This document shows, in pieces, positions 7,274 through 15,099 of a stretch of DNA of 64,000 nt. The position numbers and the translations under genes were made by a program. This DNA is from an uncultured Brachyspira sp. (GTDB lineage Bacteria; Spirochaetota; Brachyspiria; Brachyspirales; Brachyspiraceae). The notes under the pieces are model-generated. The model was not told the DNA's origin and ran no database searches. It was given only the letters and a program-made list of their open reading frames with translations. Location of the stretch: positions 62,001 to 126,000 of the forward strand of contig NZ_CALXKQ010000001.1 in the NCBI RefSeq assembly GCF_944388875.1, given 5' to 3'. Numbering within the stretch: the stretch's first letter is position 1; every line of letters starts with the position of its first letter.

Positions 7274-8050
7274 TTATATATTTAATAATTTAGCATCAAA
7301 AACAGGACCGTCATGGCATACTTTCTTTAATATATAGCCATTAGTATTATCTTTTATCTCTATATTACATCCTAAACATGCATTAACACCGCATGCCATT
7401 CTCTCCTCAAGAGATGCATAACATATAATATCTTTTTCATTAGCTATTTTTATTAAAGCACTCATCATAACAGCAGGTCCGCATGTATATATAATATCAA
7501 ATTTTTTTTCTTTTAATAATTCTTTCGTTTTATCTACAGCATTGCATTTATCCCCTACTGAACCGTCATCTGTTGTAATATATAAATCAATATTGCTGGT
7601 ATCAAATCTCTTTATTATTTTTAAAGCACTTTCATTAGCACCGCCCATTATCATAGCTATAGAATTATTTGAATCATTATTAAATAATTTTTCTATTAAT
7701 AATTTCATAGGTGCTATACCCATTCCGCCTGCTGTTATTAATATTTTTTTATTCTTTACATCATCTATAGGAAATCCATTGCCTAGAGGACCTTGTATAT
7801 TAAGAATATCATCTTTTTTTAATTTTGATAAATATTCCGTGCCTTTGCCTTTTACCTGATAATAAAATTCAAGAATATCATTATCTATATAGTGCAGACT
7901 TATAGGGCGTCTTAAAAATGTATTGCTTTTAAGCATAAAAAACTGACCTGCTTTTGAATGCTTATAACTCTCTTTAGATTTTAATCTTAAAAGATATTTA
8001 TCATCGCATATTCGTATATTATCTGATATAATACAATCTTCTAAAAACAT
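7274..8050 (-). CDS. pyrK: Dihydroorotate dehydrogenase B, electron-transfer subunit
   Basis: The 258-residue protein has a ferredoxin-reductase fold. FAD is bound near RRPISLHYI (residue ~47), the NAD-binding segment has GGMGIAPMKLLIE (residue ~110), and the C-terminus has the [2Fe-2S] cysteine cluster ACGVNACLGCNIE with a distant fourth cysteine in KKVCHDGP. It passes electrons from PyrD to NAD+. It is the first gene of the pyr operon, with AAGG seven bases before its ATG and an attenuator-like leader upstream. Confidence 0.92.
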   Translation of the reverse strand: MFLEDCIISDNIRICDDKYLLRLKSKESYKHSKAGQFFMLKSNTFLRRPISLHYIDNDILEFYYQVKGKGTEYLSKLKKDDILNIQGPLGNGFPIDDVKNKKILITAGGMGIAPMKLLIEKLFNNDSNNSIAMIMGGANESALKIIKRFDTSNIDLYITTDDGSVGDKCNAVDKTKELLKEKKFDIIYTCGPAVMMSALIKIANEKDIICYASLEERMACGVNACLGCNIEIKDNTNGYILKKVCHDGPVFDAKLLNI

Positions 8051-8098
8051 TTTATAAACCTTTTATTTAATCAAAAACTGCATATTTATATATAAAAA

Positions 8099-8136
8099 AA
8101 AGAATGCCTAATCCCAGTAAAGAGATGGCATTCTTT
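8099..8136 (-). terminator. Terminator hairpin in the pyr operon leader (candidate attenuator)
   Basis: On the minus strand AAAGAATGCC (from 8136) and GGCATTCTTT (to 8099) pair perfectly. The stem continues as ATCTC/GGGAT with one wobble pair and a two-base bulge around a TTTACT loop, and is followed by TTTTTTTATA. It lies downstream of a good promoter (8185-8212) and about 50 bases before pyrK, so it is in the operon leader. It may also end transcripts from the gene at 8235. Confidence 0.75.
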
Positions 8137-8176
8137 GAATATTCTTAAAGCTAATTATAAATAATATGTTCTTCAT
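8108..8176 (-). CDS. Possible 22-residue leader peptide of the pyr operon
   Basis: A 22-codon frame (starts MKNILFIISFK, ends SLYWD) begins at ATG 8176, almost at the predicted transcription start. It ends at a TAG (8110-8108) at the top of the 3' arm of the terminator hairpin. A ribosome translating it would disrupt the hairpin, as in pyrBI-type attenuation of enteric bacteria. There is no ribosome binding site, so translation would have to be leaderless. This is a weak call based on position only. Confidence 0.25.
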   Translation of the reverse strand: MKNILFIISFKNIQRMPSLYWD

Positions 8177-8184
8177 GAAATCAT

Positions 8185-8212
8185 AATATACCATATTCCT
8201 ATAAAAATTCAA
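8185..8212 (-). promoter_or_regulatory. Promoter of the pyr operon
   Basis: On the minus strand TTGAAT, 16 bases, TATATT predict a transcript start near 8178, upstream of the terminator-like hairpin. No other promoter is evident between the hairpin and pyrK. Confidence 0.55.
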
Positions 8213-8234
8213 GTATTAAAAAAAAATTATTATT

Positions 8235-9368
8235 TTAAAATTTTCTCTTCAAGATTATAGCCTTATGAGGACATAATTCCTGACAGCAGTAACAGGATAT
8301 ACAATGCTTATAATAATATTCAGGAGGATAATCTTTTCCTTTTTTTTCAAAATTAAGTGCTAATGGAGTTACAGGACAAACTTTAACACATACACCGCAT
8401 TTTACGCATTTATTCTTTTCTATAACAGGCTTAGGTATAATAGTGGCAAATAATCTTTTTATTATAGGAAATTTGCTTAATTTCATCAAACTTCTTCCAA
8501 TACCTACACCTTTATGAGGTTTCTTAAAATCAGTAACTTTTACGCTATCTATTCCATCGCCTAAAACTTCTATATCATCCTTATCGCAAAAACCATGCTT
8601 AAAACCCATTTTTAAAGTTGGTATTGTGTTATAATCAAATGATATTATTTGAGAAGCAACATAATCCAAAGCTACAGCATTATCAGATACTATAATTGCA
8701 TTGATTTTTCTAGGACTTCCGTTTCTAGGTCCGTTTCCCTCCATAGCTAGTATGCCGTCCATTATATAAAGTTTAGGGCTTACTAACTTATTCAAATCAA
8801 GAAGCATAGTTGAAAAATCTTCAAAATCAGGAAGTTTTAAATGATATTCAGCCTTTCTAAATCCAGGAATACATCCGAATTGATTTTTTACAGCTCCTGT
8901 CATTGTAGTTAAAGCATGGGATTTTAATTTAGGCAAACTTATTATAGTATCAGCTTCCTGAATAGGCTTAGCTATAGTAAAACTTTTCTCCTGTACGCCG
9001 TCTTCATAAGAAACTCCCACAGGCTCTTCAAAATCAGCATATTGAACATTTAATCTATTGGCAGCTTCATCAATTCCAGCCTTTAATGCTACACTATTTC
9101 CTTTTCCAATACCTGGTGAATCTCCGTAAGAAATACTATTAACATTTTTTTCTCTGAGTATAGAAACTACTGCTTCAAATACTATAGGATGAGTTGTTAC
9201 AGAGCTATCTGCAGTTTCAGCAGCTAATAAATTGGGTTTTAAAAGTACTTTATCATTTTCCTTTACAAATAAATCTATTGTGCCTATTAAATCTATGGCT
9301 CTCTTAATAGATTTTTTTACTTCTTCTAAATCATAATTTTCACATTTTATTACAGCAACTTTACTCAT
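8235..9368 (-). CDS. DUF362 protein with C-terminal 2x[4Fe-4S] ferredoxin domain
   Basis: The 377-residue protein has an N-terminal DUF362 domain (residues ~1-290; KPNLLAAETADSSVTTHP, SLPKLKSHALTTMTGAVKN, MEGNGPRNGSPRK). The C-terminus has two [4Fe-4S] motifs, CVKCGVCVKVCP and CISCYCCQELCP (residues ~320-375). DUF362 ferredoxin proteins are common in anaerobes and are thought to act in redox reactions, but the substrate is not established. No membrane segment or signal peptide is visible. It is separated from secG upstream by a short gap and from the pyr leader downstream. Confidence 0.88.
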   Translation of the reverse strand: MSKVAVIKCENYDLEEVKKSIKRAIDLIGTIDLFVKENDKVLLKPNLLAAETADSSVTTHPIVFEAVVSILREKNVNSISYGDSPGIGKGNSVALKAGIDEAANRLNVQYADFEEPVGVSYEDGVQEKSFTIAKPIQEADTIISLPKLKSHALTTMTGAVKNQFGCIPGFRKAEYHLKLPDFEDFSTMLLDLNKLVSPKLYIMDGILAMEGNGPRNGSPRKINAIIVSDNAVALDYVASQIISFDYNTIPTLKMGFKHGFCDKDDIEVLGDGIDSVKVTDFKKPHKGVGIGRSLMKLSKFPIIKRLFATIIPKPVIEKNKCVKCGVCVKVCPVTPLALNFEKKGKDYPPEYYYKHCISCYCCQELCPHKAIILKRKF

Positions 9369-9444
9369 AATATTAACCTTATATATTAATACTGTTTAAT
9401 TAATTATATAGGAATTAAACTAATTGTAAAGCTAAAAATTATAA

Positions 9445-9795
9445 TTAATTAGAAGTGCCTATATTATTAGTAGGCATATTATTAGATTCTAATGTCTGAG
9501 TATTAGCAGCTGGTGCTTGCTGAGTAGCGGCAGGAGTATCATCAGCTGTAACATTTTCAAAAGCCGTTTTCTGACTGCTTATAGCAACAGATATCAATAA
9601 AGCTCCTACTATAAATATAGTAGAGAGAAAAGTAGTAGCCTTTGTTAAAGCATTTCCTCTTTGGCTTCCTAAAACATTAGCCTGAGCACTTGAGAATAAA
9701 CCTTCTGCTTTACCGCCTTGTATAATGATAATCAATATTAATAATACACAGATTATAGAATAAACTACTATTCCAAGAGTTAGTAAAGCATTCAT
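9445..9795 (-). CDS. secG: Preprotein translocase subunit SecG
   Basis: The 116-residue protein has two membrane segments at about residues 5-24 and 52-72, separated by the conserved cytoplasmic loop IIIQGGKAEGLFSSAQAN...LGSQRGN. The C-terminal tail after the second helix is long, polar and Ala/Gln/Thr-rich. SecG is the auxiliary subunit of the SecYEG channel and stimulates protein translocation. It lies downstream of hydE with about 80 bases between them. Confidence 0.9.
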   Translation of the reverse strand: MNALLTLGIVVYSIICVLLILIIIIQGGKAEGLFSSAQANVLGSQRGNALTKATTFLSTIFIVGALLISVAISSQKTAFENVTADDTPAATQQAPAANTQTLESNNMPTNNIGTSN

Positions 9796-9875
9796 AAAAA
9801 TATATTCCTCAATTTTAATTAATTTTCTTTATTTTAATTGTATAATTATATCATTTATAAAATTTTTTTCAAGTA

Positions 9876-11006
9876 TTAACTGATATTAATTCTTCTATTT
9901 AGGTCGAAATCACCACGCATGCCTGTAAGAATATACCCTATATCTGCCATATTCTTTCTAAGACTCTCTACTCCCTCTGCCGATTCAGTACCTGTAGCTA
10001 TTTTATCATTGTATAATAAATATTTTTTTCTTACGTCCATAGGTGATAAATTAGGCATAACAACATTAGAACCATGAAGTATTCCCATTTCTCTTCCGCC
10101 TTCTCTTATAGTACCTAGTGCTGTTGTAGCAGGAATCAATGCTAAAGGAAAAATTAAACGAAGTATGCTTATAAGTATTAAAGTAAGTTCCAACTCACCT
10201 TTTTTTTCATTAGCAAAAGGAGTATCTTTATGAGGTAAAAATGGTCCTATTCCTATCATCTCTGGCTTTATTTCCTGCATAAATACAAAATCATTAGCTA
10301 TATTTTCTAAAGTTTGATAAGGACTTCCAACCATAATTCCGGTACCTGTTTGATATCCTAACTTTTTTAAATTTCTTAAGCATTCCTTTCTATTATCCAA
10401 ACTCATATCTTTTGGGTGAAGTTTTGAATAGTGAATATTATCAGCCGTTTCATGCCTTAATAAAAATCTATTAGCTTCCTTTTCTTTTAATACTTTATAA
10501 TAATCTTCTTCCTTCTCCCCTATTGATAATGTTAAGGCACAATCTGGAAATTTAGTTTTGATAGCTTCTACTATATCAGACATTATATTTATATTGTAAT
10601 AAGGGTCTTCTCCTCCTTGCAAAACAAAAGTCCTAAATCCTATCTCATAACCAAGCTCGCAGCATGATAAAATATCTTCTTTATTTAATCTGTAGCGTTC
10701 GGCATTTTTATTGCTCTTTCTTATTCCGCAGTATATACAGTCATTCTTGCAGTAATTAGTAAACTCTATAAGCCCCCGCATAAAAACGTATTTACCAAAT
10801 ATTTTATCAGCTTTTTCCCTAGCCTTTACTCTAAGATATTCTTTTAAATCTTTTATGCTCTCTTCTTCCTCTTGAGTTAATTGTTTTTTATTAATATTAT
10901 TATCATATTCAAAAGATGATAATAAAACTAAAGCATCATCATAAGATATACTCTCTTCTTTATCTATTTTGTTAATAATTTCTTTTGACTTGTTTATATC
11001 AATCAA
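9876..11006 (-). CDS. hydE: [FeFe]-hydrogenase maturation radical SAM protein HydE
   Basis: The 376-residue radical SAM enzyme has the cluster motif CKNDCIYC (residues ~73-80) in an EFTNYCKNDCIYCGIRKSN context, then a glycine-rich SAM strand FVLQGGEDPYY. The C-terminal half (GIGPFLPHKDTPFA, NVVMPNLSPMDVRKKYLLYN) is typical of HydE/PylB relatives. HydE helps build the dithiolate-bridged 2Fe subcluster of the H-cluster. The start is TTG at 11006, supported by AAAGGA eight bases upstream. hydF and hydG lie just upstream, separated from hydE by a decayed Rpn gene. No hydrogenase structural gene is in the window. Confidence 0.92.
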   Translation of the reverse strand: MIDINKSKEIINKIDKEESISYDDALVLLSSFEYDNNINKKQLTQEEEESIKDLKEYLRVKAREKADKIFGKYVFMRGLIEFTNYCKNDCIYCGIRKSNKNAERYRLNKEDILSCCELGYEIGFRTFVLQGGEDPYYNINIMSDIVEAIKTKFPDCALTLSIGEKEEDYYKVLKEKEANRFLLRHETADNIHYSKLHPKDMSLDNRKECLRNLKKLGYQTGTGIMVGSPYQTLENIANDFVFMQEIKPEMIGIGPFLPHKDTPFANEKKGELELTLILISILRLIFPLALIPATTALGTIREGGREMGILHGSNVVMPNLSPMDVRKKYLLYNDKIATGTESAEGVESLRKNMADIGYILTGMRGDFDLNRRINIS

Positions 11007-11039
11007 TTTTGTATTCCTTTAAATATACATATTAATATA

Positions 11040-11342
11040 TTATAATTCTTCTATTTCATTTACACTAAGTCCTGTAATATCACTTATCAATGATATATCT
11101 ATATTTTTATTTTTCATATTTTTTGCAGTTAATATTTGGTTTTCTTTTATACCTTTTTCTATACCTTTTTTAAAACCTTCTTCAATGCCTAATCTTCGTT
11201 CTTCTTCCAACATTATCTGATTACCGTATAGATAAGCTTCTCTTTTATCATATTCATTCATCATGAGTCTGTCTTTTATAAAATTATTATATCTTCTCTG
11301 TACATCTTCCATTATAGGTTTTTCTTTAACTAATTCAGACAT
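11040..11342 (-). CDS. C-terminal Rpn fragment with its own start (antitoxin-like ORF)
   Basis: This 100-codon frame encodes the C-terminal part of an Rpn/PD-(D/E)XK transposase-family protein. It contains the typical repeat-like region EEERRLGIEEGFKKGIEKGI and a final helix LISDITGLSVNEIEEL. It starts at ATG 11342 with a strong GGAGG five bases upstream. In E. coli, rpn genes express their C-terminal domain from an internal start as a small antitoxin (RpnS). This fragment matches that arrangement although the upstream nuclease part is broken. Expression is unproven. Confidence 0.5.
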   Translation of the reverse strand: MSELVKEKPIMEDVQRRYNNFIKDRLMMNEYDKREAYLYGNQIMLEEERRLGIEEGFKKGIEKGIKENQILTAKNMKNKNIDISLISDITGLSVNEIEEL

Positions 11343-11372
11343 AATTACCTCCCTACGAGCTGTAGCACCAAC

Positions 11373-11418
11373 CCGCACCGTATTTCAAAATATTATACAA
11401 AATCTTCTATAGGTGCGG
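11373..11418. repeat. Short G+C-rich inverted repeat inside the Rpn remnant
   Basis: CCGCACC (11373-11379) and GGTGCGG (11412-11418) flank a 32-base A+T-rich loop. The G+C-rich arms stand out from the surroundings. The element occupies the place of the deleted middle of the Rpn gene. Confidence 0.5.
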
Positions 11419-11540
11419 CCGAATACCTTTTATTATACCATAAATTATATTTTATCATTAATAAAAAATTAAATTTCTATTATAACAACTGTTCCATTTT
11501 ATGTAATGCATTTTACATCTACAATTGTTTCCTTATAATT

Positions 11541-11588
11541 AAGGCGACTGCGATATCTGTCCACCTTGCGTGCTGCCTTCGGCGACAG
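11541..11588. repeat. G+C-rich insert in the Rpn remnant
   Basis: About 48 bases (AAGGCGACTGCGATATCTG... through GCCTTCGGCGACAG) are markedly richer in G+C than anything nearby. They contain a GCC-TTC-GGC mini-hairpin and two copies of GGCGAC at the ends. The insert is in frame and adds the residues LSPKAARKVDRYRSR between the conserved VEILT and NYKET. It looks like an inserted repeat unit. Confidence 0.5.
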
Positions 11589-11858
11589 AGTAAGTATTTC
11601 CACACTTCTAAAAGTTTTCATATTGGCATCAAGCATTGTTGAATTGATAAAATCAAGTAATATCAAATTGCTGTCTTTAGATGAGAATAAATATCTCACA
11701 AAATAATCATTTAAAACATTAATATCTCTTCTCATAATATAATTATACTAAAAATAAATATAAATGTAAAGTTATAAATAAAAAGTTAATCAAAATTTAA
11801 AAATACATTATTATATAGTAAATATTTCTTTTACTCATTTTATATTATTCGATTTAAA

Positions 11859-13043
11859 TTAAATATATTTCACACCATTAATTTTTGCTATAGTCATGCC
11901 GTAATTAGTTATAGGCACATTCTGCTCTTCGCATATTCTTATTCTATTTAAAATATGCTTTCTAGTACCCATACACCCACCACAATGTATTACCAAATCA
12001 TATTTAGACAAATCATCTGGAAAATCATTACCTGCTACATAATCAATGGCAAAATCACAACCAAATTTCTTTTTTAAAAGATTAGGTATTTTAACCCTTC
12101 CAATATCACCCTCCAAAGGAACATGGGTACAGCTTTCTGCTATTAATAATTTACTTTCCTTTGTAAGTTTATCTATGAAGTCAGCACCTCTTTTATATAC
12201 TTCTTCATTTCCTTTGTATCTTGCAAAAAGCACAGAAAATGAAGTTAAAAGACTTTCTTTAGGTTTTAATTTTTCTACTTCTTTGAATACTTGAGAATCT
12301 GTTATTATAACTTTAGGAGGCTTGCTTAATGCTTTAATGGCATTTTCAAACTTATCAAAAGTAGAAGCCATAATCACAGCCTTATTGTCTAAAATATCTC
12401 TTATAGTCTGTACTTGAGGAAGTATAAGACGCCCTTTTGGTGCTTGAATATCCTGAGGCATAACAAGCATTACAACATCATCTTCTTTAATTATATGTCC
12501 TGTTATACTAATCTCTTCTATCTTAGGTATAGATGATTTTATAGCTTCTATTAGATTATCAATATTAACTCTATTTTTTGAACTGATTGAAACAACTTCT
12601 AAATCAAACATTTCTTTTATATTTTGCTCTATATTTTTATAATTATCATTTAAATCTATTTTATTTAATACAGCTATAACAGGTATCTCTAAAGCAGCAA
12701 GCTCATTTTTCCATTTTAACTCAAGTAAATAATCATTATTAATAAAAGAAGCATCAAATACAAGCAATGCAATGTCAGCAGATTCCATTATTTTTCTAGT
12801 TCTATGTATTCTTAAAGCACCAAGCTCTCCTTCATCATCAAAACCAGCAGTATCAACTATGGCACATGCTCCTATGCCGTTTATCTCTATAGCCTTTTTA
12901 ACAGGGTCTGTAGTAGTTCCTGCAGTATCAGAAACTATCGCTACGTCCTGATTGGCAATTGCATTGATAATGCTGGATTTACCTGCATTTCTTCTTCCGA
13001 ATATTGCAATATGTGTTCTATTTGAATTTGGTGTAGTATTCAT
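11859..13043 (-). CDS. hydF: [FeFe]-hydrogenase maturation GTPase HydF
   Basis: The 394-residue protein begins with a Ras-like GTPase domain: P-loop GRRNAGKSS at residues ~16-24, G2/G3 region SDTAGTTTDPV and VDTAGFDDEGELG, and NKID near residue 140. The C-terminal cluster-binding domain has CTHVPLEGD and HCGGCMGTRKHIL, providing the C-x-H...H-C-x-x-C ligands. HydF is the scaffold that delivers the 2Fe precursor to the hydrogenase. It is separated from hydG by a terminator, so it may have its own transcript. The ATG has GGA upstream. Confidence 0.93.
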   Translation of the reverse strand: MNTTPNSNRTHIAIFGRRNAGKSSIINAIANQDVAIVSDTAGTTTDPVKKAIEINGIGACAIVDTAGFDDEGELGALRIHRTRKIMESADIALLVFDASFINNDYLLELKWKNELAALEIPVIAVLNKIDLNDNYKNIEQNIKEMFDLEVVSISSKNRVNIDNLIEAIKSSIPKIEEISITGHIIKEDDVVMLVMPQDIQAPKGRLILPQVQTIRDILDNKAVIMASTFDKFENAIKALSKPPKVIITDSQVFKEVEKLKPKESLLTSFSVLFARYKGNEEVYKRGADFIDKLTKESKLLIAESCTHVPLEGDIGRVKIPNLLKKKFGCDFAIDYVAGNDFPDDLSKYDLVIHCGGCMGTRKHILNRIRICEEQNVPITNYGMTIAKINGVKYI

Positions 13044-13128
13044 ATTTTATTCCATTTATTTATATTAAAATTAATAATATTCAAAAAAATTTATTTGATT
13101 CTTATTTCTAAATATAACAAATAAAATA

Positions 13129-13165
13129 CACCGAGCAAATAAAAATCATATTTTTCTGCTCGGTG
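13129..13165 (-). terminator. Terminator after hydG
   Basis: CACCGAGCA (13129-13137) and TGCTCGGTG (13157-13165) form a perfect 9-bp stem. On the minus strand the stem is followed by TATTTTATTT. It lies between the hydG stop and the hydF start. Confidence 0.7.
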
Positions 13166-13220
13166 AAATAAATAACCCATAAAATAAAATCAATAATTTA
13201 TACCCAATATATAAAATTAA

Positions 13221-14645
13221 TTAAAATTTAAAATCTCTTTTTCCTTCATCTATGCCTTTTAAAGCATCAACTAATCTTGTTTTTACTTTTTCATTAGGTA
13301 CTCTTTCTATCTCATTTATCATAACTTTATCTATAGATTTTCTCGTTTCTTCTTTAGCATAATCATTTTCATATTCTTTTAAAGTTATTATAGCATTAGC
13401 CTGACAGAAATTCTTTATTTGTCCGCTCTTAGCAAAAGCCATAAACCTGTCGCCTGTTCTTCCTTCCCTATAACAAGCAGTACAGAAACTAGGTAAATAA
13501 TCTATATCAGCAAGCCATTTAATTATATCATCAAGAGAACGGTTATCAGATATTTCAAACTGTTTTGAGTTCTCCTCTTCCTCTTCAACATATCCTCCAA
13601 CACTTGTTCTTGAGCCTCCGCTTATTTGAGAAACGCCTACTTCTAATGCTTCCTCTCTTGATTTTTGACTCTCTCTTGTAGAAACTATTATCCCAGTATA
13701 AGGAACAGCAATTCTTAAAACAGCTACTATTTTTTTGAATAAACTATCAACAATAGCATTAGGAAAACTTTTAACATCAACATCATCAGCAGGTCTTATT
13801 CTAGGAACGCTTATAGTATGAGGTCCGCATCCGAAAGTATCTTCTAAATGCTTAGCATGATAAAGCATGGCAGTGAAATCATATTTATAATCATAAAGCC
13901 CAAACAATACGCCTATACCAACATCATCAATACCGCCTTCCATAGCTCTGTCCATTGCCTCAGTATGATATTCATAATTACTTTTAGGGCCGCTTGGATG
14001 AACCTTCTCATAAGTAGGTTTATGATAAGTTTCTTGAAATAATACATAAGTACCTATTCCTGCATCTTTTAACTTTCTATAATTTTCAACTGTAGTAGCA
14101 GCAATATTTACATTAACTCTTCTAATAGCACCATTTTTATGCTTAATGCTGTATATTGTTTTTATGGATTCAAGCAAATATTCCATACTAGCATAGTCTG
14201 GATCTTCTCCTGTTTCTAAAGCAAGCCTTTTATGTCCCATATCCTGCAATGCTATAACTTCAGCTCTAATTTCATCTTGAGTTAATTGCTTTCTTGCTAT
14301 ATGAGTATTTTTAGCATGATAAGGACAATAAACACATCCATTTATACAATAATTAGATAAATAAAGAGGAGCAAATAAAACTATTCTTTTACCATATATT
14401 TCTAATTTTATTTTCTTTGCTATTTCAAACATTTCATTTTCTACATCTTTATCATTGCAAAGAAGTAATGCCAATGCTTCTTTAGGCTCAAGTCCTTTCA
14501 TCTGATTTGCTTTGTCTAATATCTCTCTTATATTGTAATCGCCGTTTTCTACTTGAGATATAGTTTTTAGAATTTCCTCATCATTAATAAACTCATTAGC
14601 GTTTTTAGATTTTGAATCATACTTAAATAAAGTTGCTTGGGACAT
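13221..14645 (-). CDS. hydG: [FeFe]-hydrogenase maturation radical SAM protein HydG
   Basis: The 474-residue tyrosine lyase splits tyrosine to give the CO and CN ligands of the H-cluster. The radical SAM motif CINGCVYCPYHAKN lies near residue 92, in the context LYLSNYCINGCVYCPY. LALETGEDPDY (SAM-binding GGE-type strand) and GVGVLFG-type segments follow. The C-terminal auxiliary cluster motif is CTACYREGRTGDRFM (near residue 393), characteristic of HydG. Translation starts at ATG 14645 with GGAG eight bases upstream. It follows the TM1266-type gene by 38 bases, likely in one operon. Confidence 0.95.
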   Translation of the reverse strand: MSQATLFKYDSKSKNANEFINDEEILKTISQVENGDYNIREILDKANQMKGLEPKEALALLLCNDKDVENEMFEIAKKIKLEIYGKRIVLFAPLYLSNYCINGCVYCPYHAKNTHIARKQLTQDEIRAEVIALQDMGHKRLALETGEDPDYASMEYLLESIKTIYSIKHKNGAIRRVNVNIAATTVENYRKLKDAGIGTYVLFQETYHKPTYEKVHPSGPKSNYEYHTEAMDRAMEGGIDDVGIGVLFGLYDYKYDFTAMLYHAKHLEDTFGCGPHTISVPRIRPADDVDVKSFPNAIVDSLFKKIVAVLRIAVPYTGIIVSTRESQKSREEALEVGVSQISGGSRTSVGGYVEEEEENSKQFEISDNRSLDDIIKWLADIDYLPSFCTACYREGRTGDRFMAFAKSGQIKNFCQANAIITLKEYENDYAKEETRKSIDKVMINEIERVPNEKVKTRLVDALKGIDEGKRDFKF

Positions 14646-14683
14646 AAAACATACTCCTATAAAATAATTAAACTGTTTAGGTA

Positions 14684-14935
14684 TTACTTTTTGTTTGCAT
14701 AAAGTGCTTTAGCAGAAACATTTTCAAGCATACCAAGTTTACCAGTTAAACTATTAATTTTATCATTAGGAGCATTTAAGACTATACTGATTATATTTAT
14801 ATTCTCTTCTCTATATGGAATACCCATTCTTCCTATAATAAAATCGCTGTAATCATGCAAAATATCATTCACCTCTGCAGCAGCATTGGTGTCTTCTATA
14901 ATAATACCTATAACAGCAATCCTATTATTACCCAT
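14684..14935 (-). CDS. TM1266-type iron-only hydrogenase system regulator
   Basis: This 83-residue protein has an ACT/NikR-C-like ferredoxin fold pattern: RIAVIGIIIEDTNAAAEVND, then IIGRMGIPYREENINIISIV and a final strand region. It matches the small protein family found beside hydE/hydF/hydG genes and named after Thermotoga TM1266. Its regulatory role is predicted in the family and not proven. It lies 38 bases upstream of hydG and is the promoter-proximal gene. No clear ribosome binding site precedes ATG 14935. Confidence 0.85.
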   Translation of the reverse strand: MGNNRIAVIGIIIEDTNAAAEVNDILHDYSDFIIGRMGIPYREENINIISIVLNAPNDKINSLTGKLGMLENVSAKALYANKK

Positions 14936-15010
14936 AAATCATACAAATACGAATTATAAAAAATATTCCTTTATGATAAACATCAATAGTTATTCACTTA
15001 GGCTAATAAT

Positions 15011-15039
15011 ATTATAGTAATTATAATATATTTTGTAAA
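15011..15039 (-). promoter_or_regulatory. Promoter of the TM1266-hydG unit
   Basis: On the minus strand TTTACA, 17 bases, TATAAT predict a start near 15004, leaving a leader of about 70 bases. The rest of the gap 14936-15099 shows no other structure. Confidence 0.55.
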
Positions 15040-15099
15040 TAGTTTTTATCAATTTTTTATTTATCTATACTAAAAATACATCACTTTATTAATAAAATA

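Larger units (their letters stand above)
11040..11735 (-). pseudogene. Decayed Rpn-family (PD-(D/E)XK) nuclease gene
   Basis: The 5' part (MRRDINVLNDYFVRYLFSSK..., KETIVDVKCIT) is the N-terminus of an Rpn recombination-promoting nuclease. At 11499-11501 a TAA interrupts it, but the same frame continues with NGTVVIIEI before another TAA at 11469-11471. That is exactly the DVK...EIQ catalytic strand of the family, with the Q codon (CAA) apparently mutated to TAA. The central ~150 residues expected for the family are then missing, replaced by a short inverted-repeat sequence. The C-terminal part resumes near 11378. A G+C-rich in-frame insert sits in the N-terminal part. It lies between hydF and hydE, disrupting what was probably one maturation cluster. 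Confidence 0.8.

Noticed and set aside
8099-8212. PyrR-binding site in the pyr leader
   Set aside because: The leader hairpin loop does not contain the conserved UCC-A-GAGAGG-type anti-antiterminator sequence.
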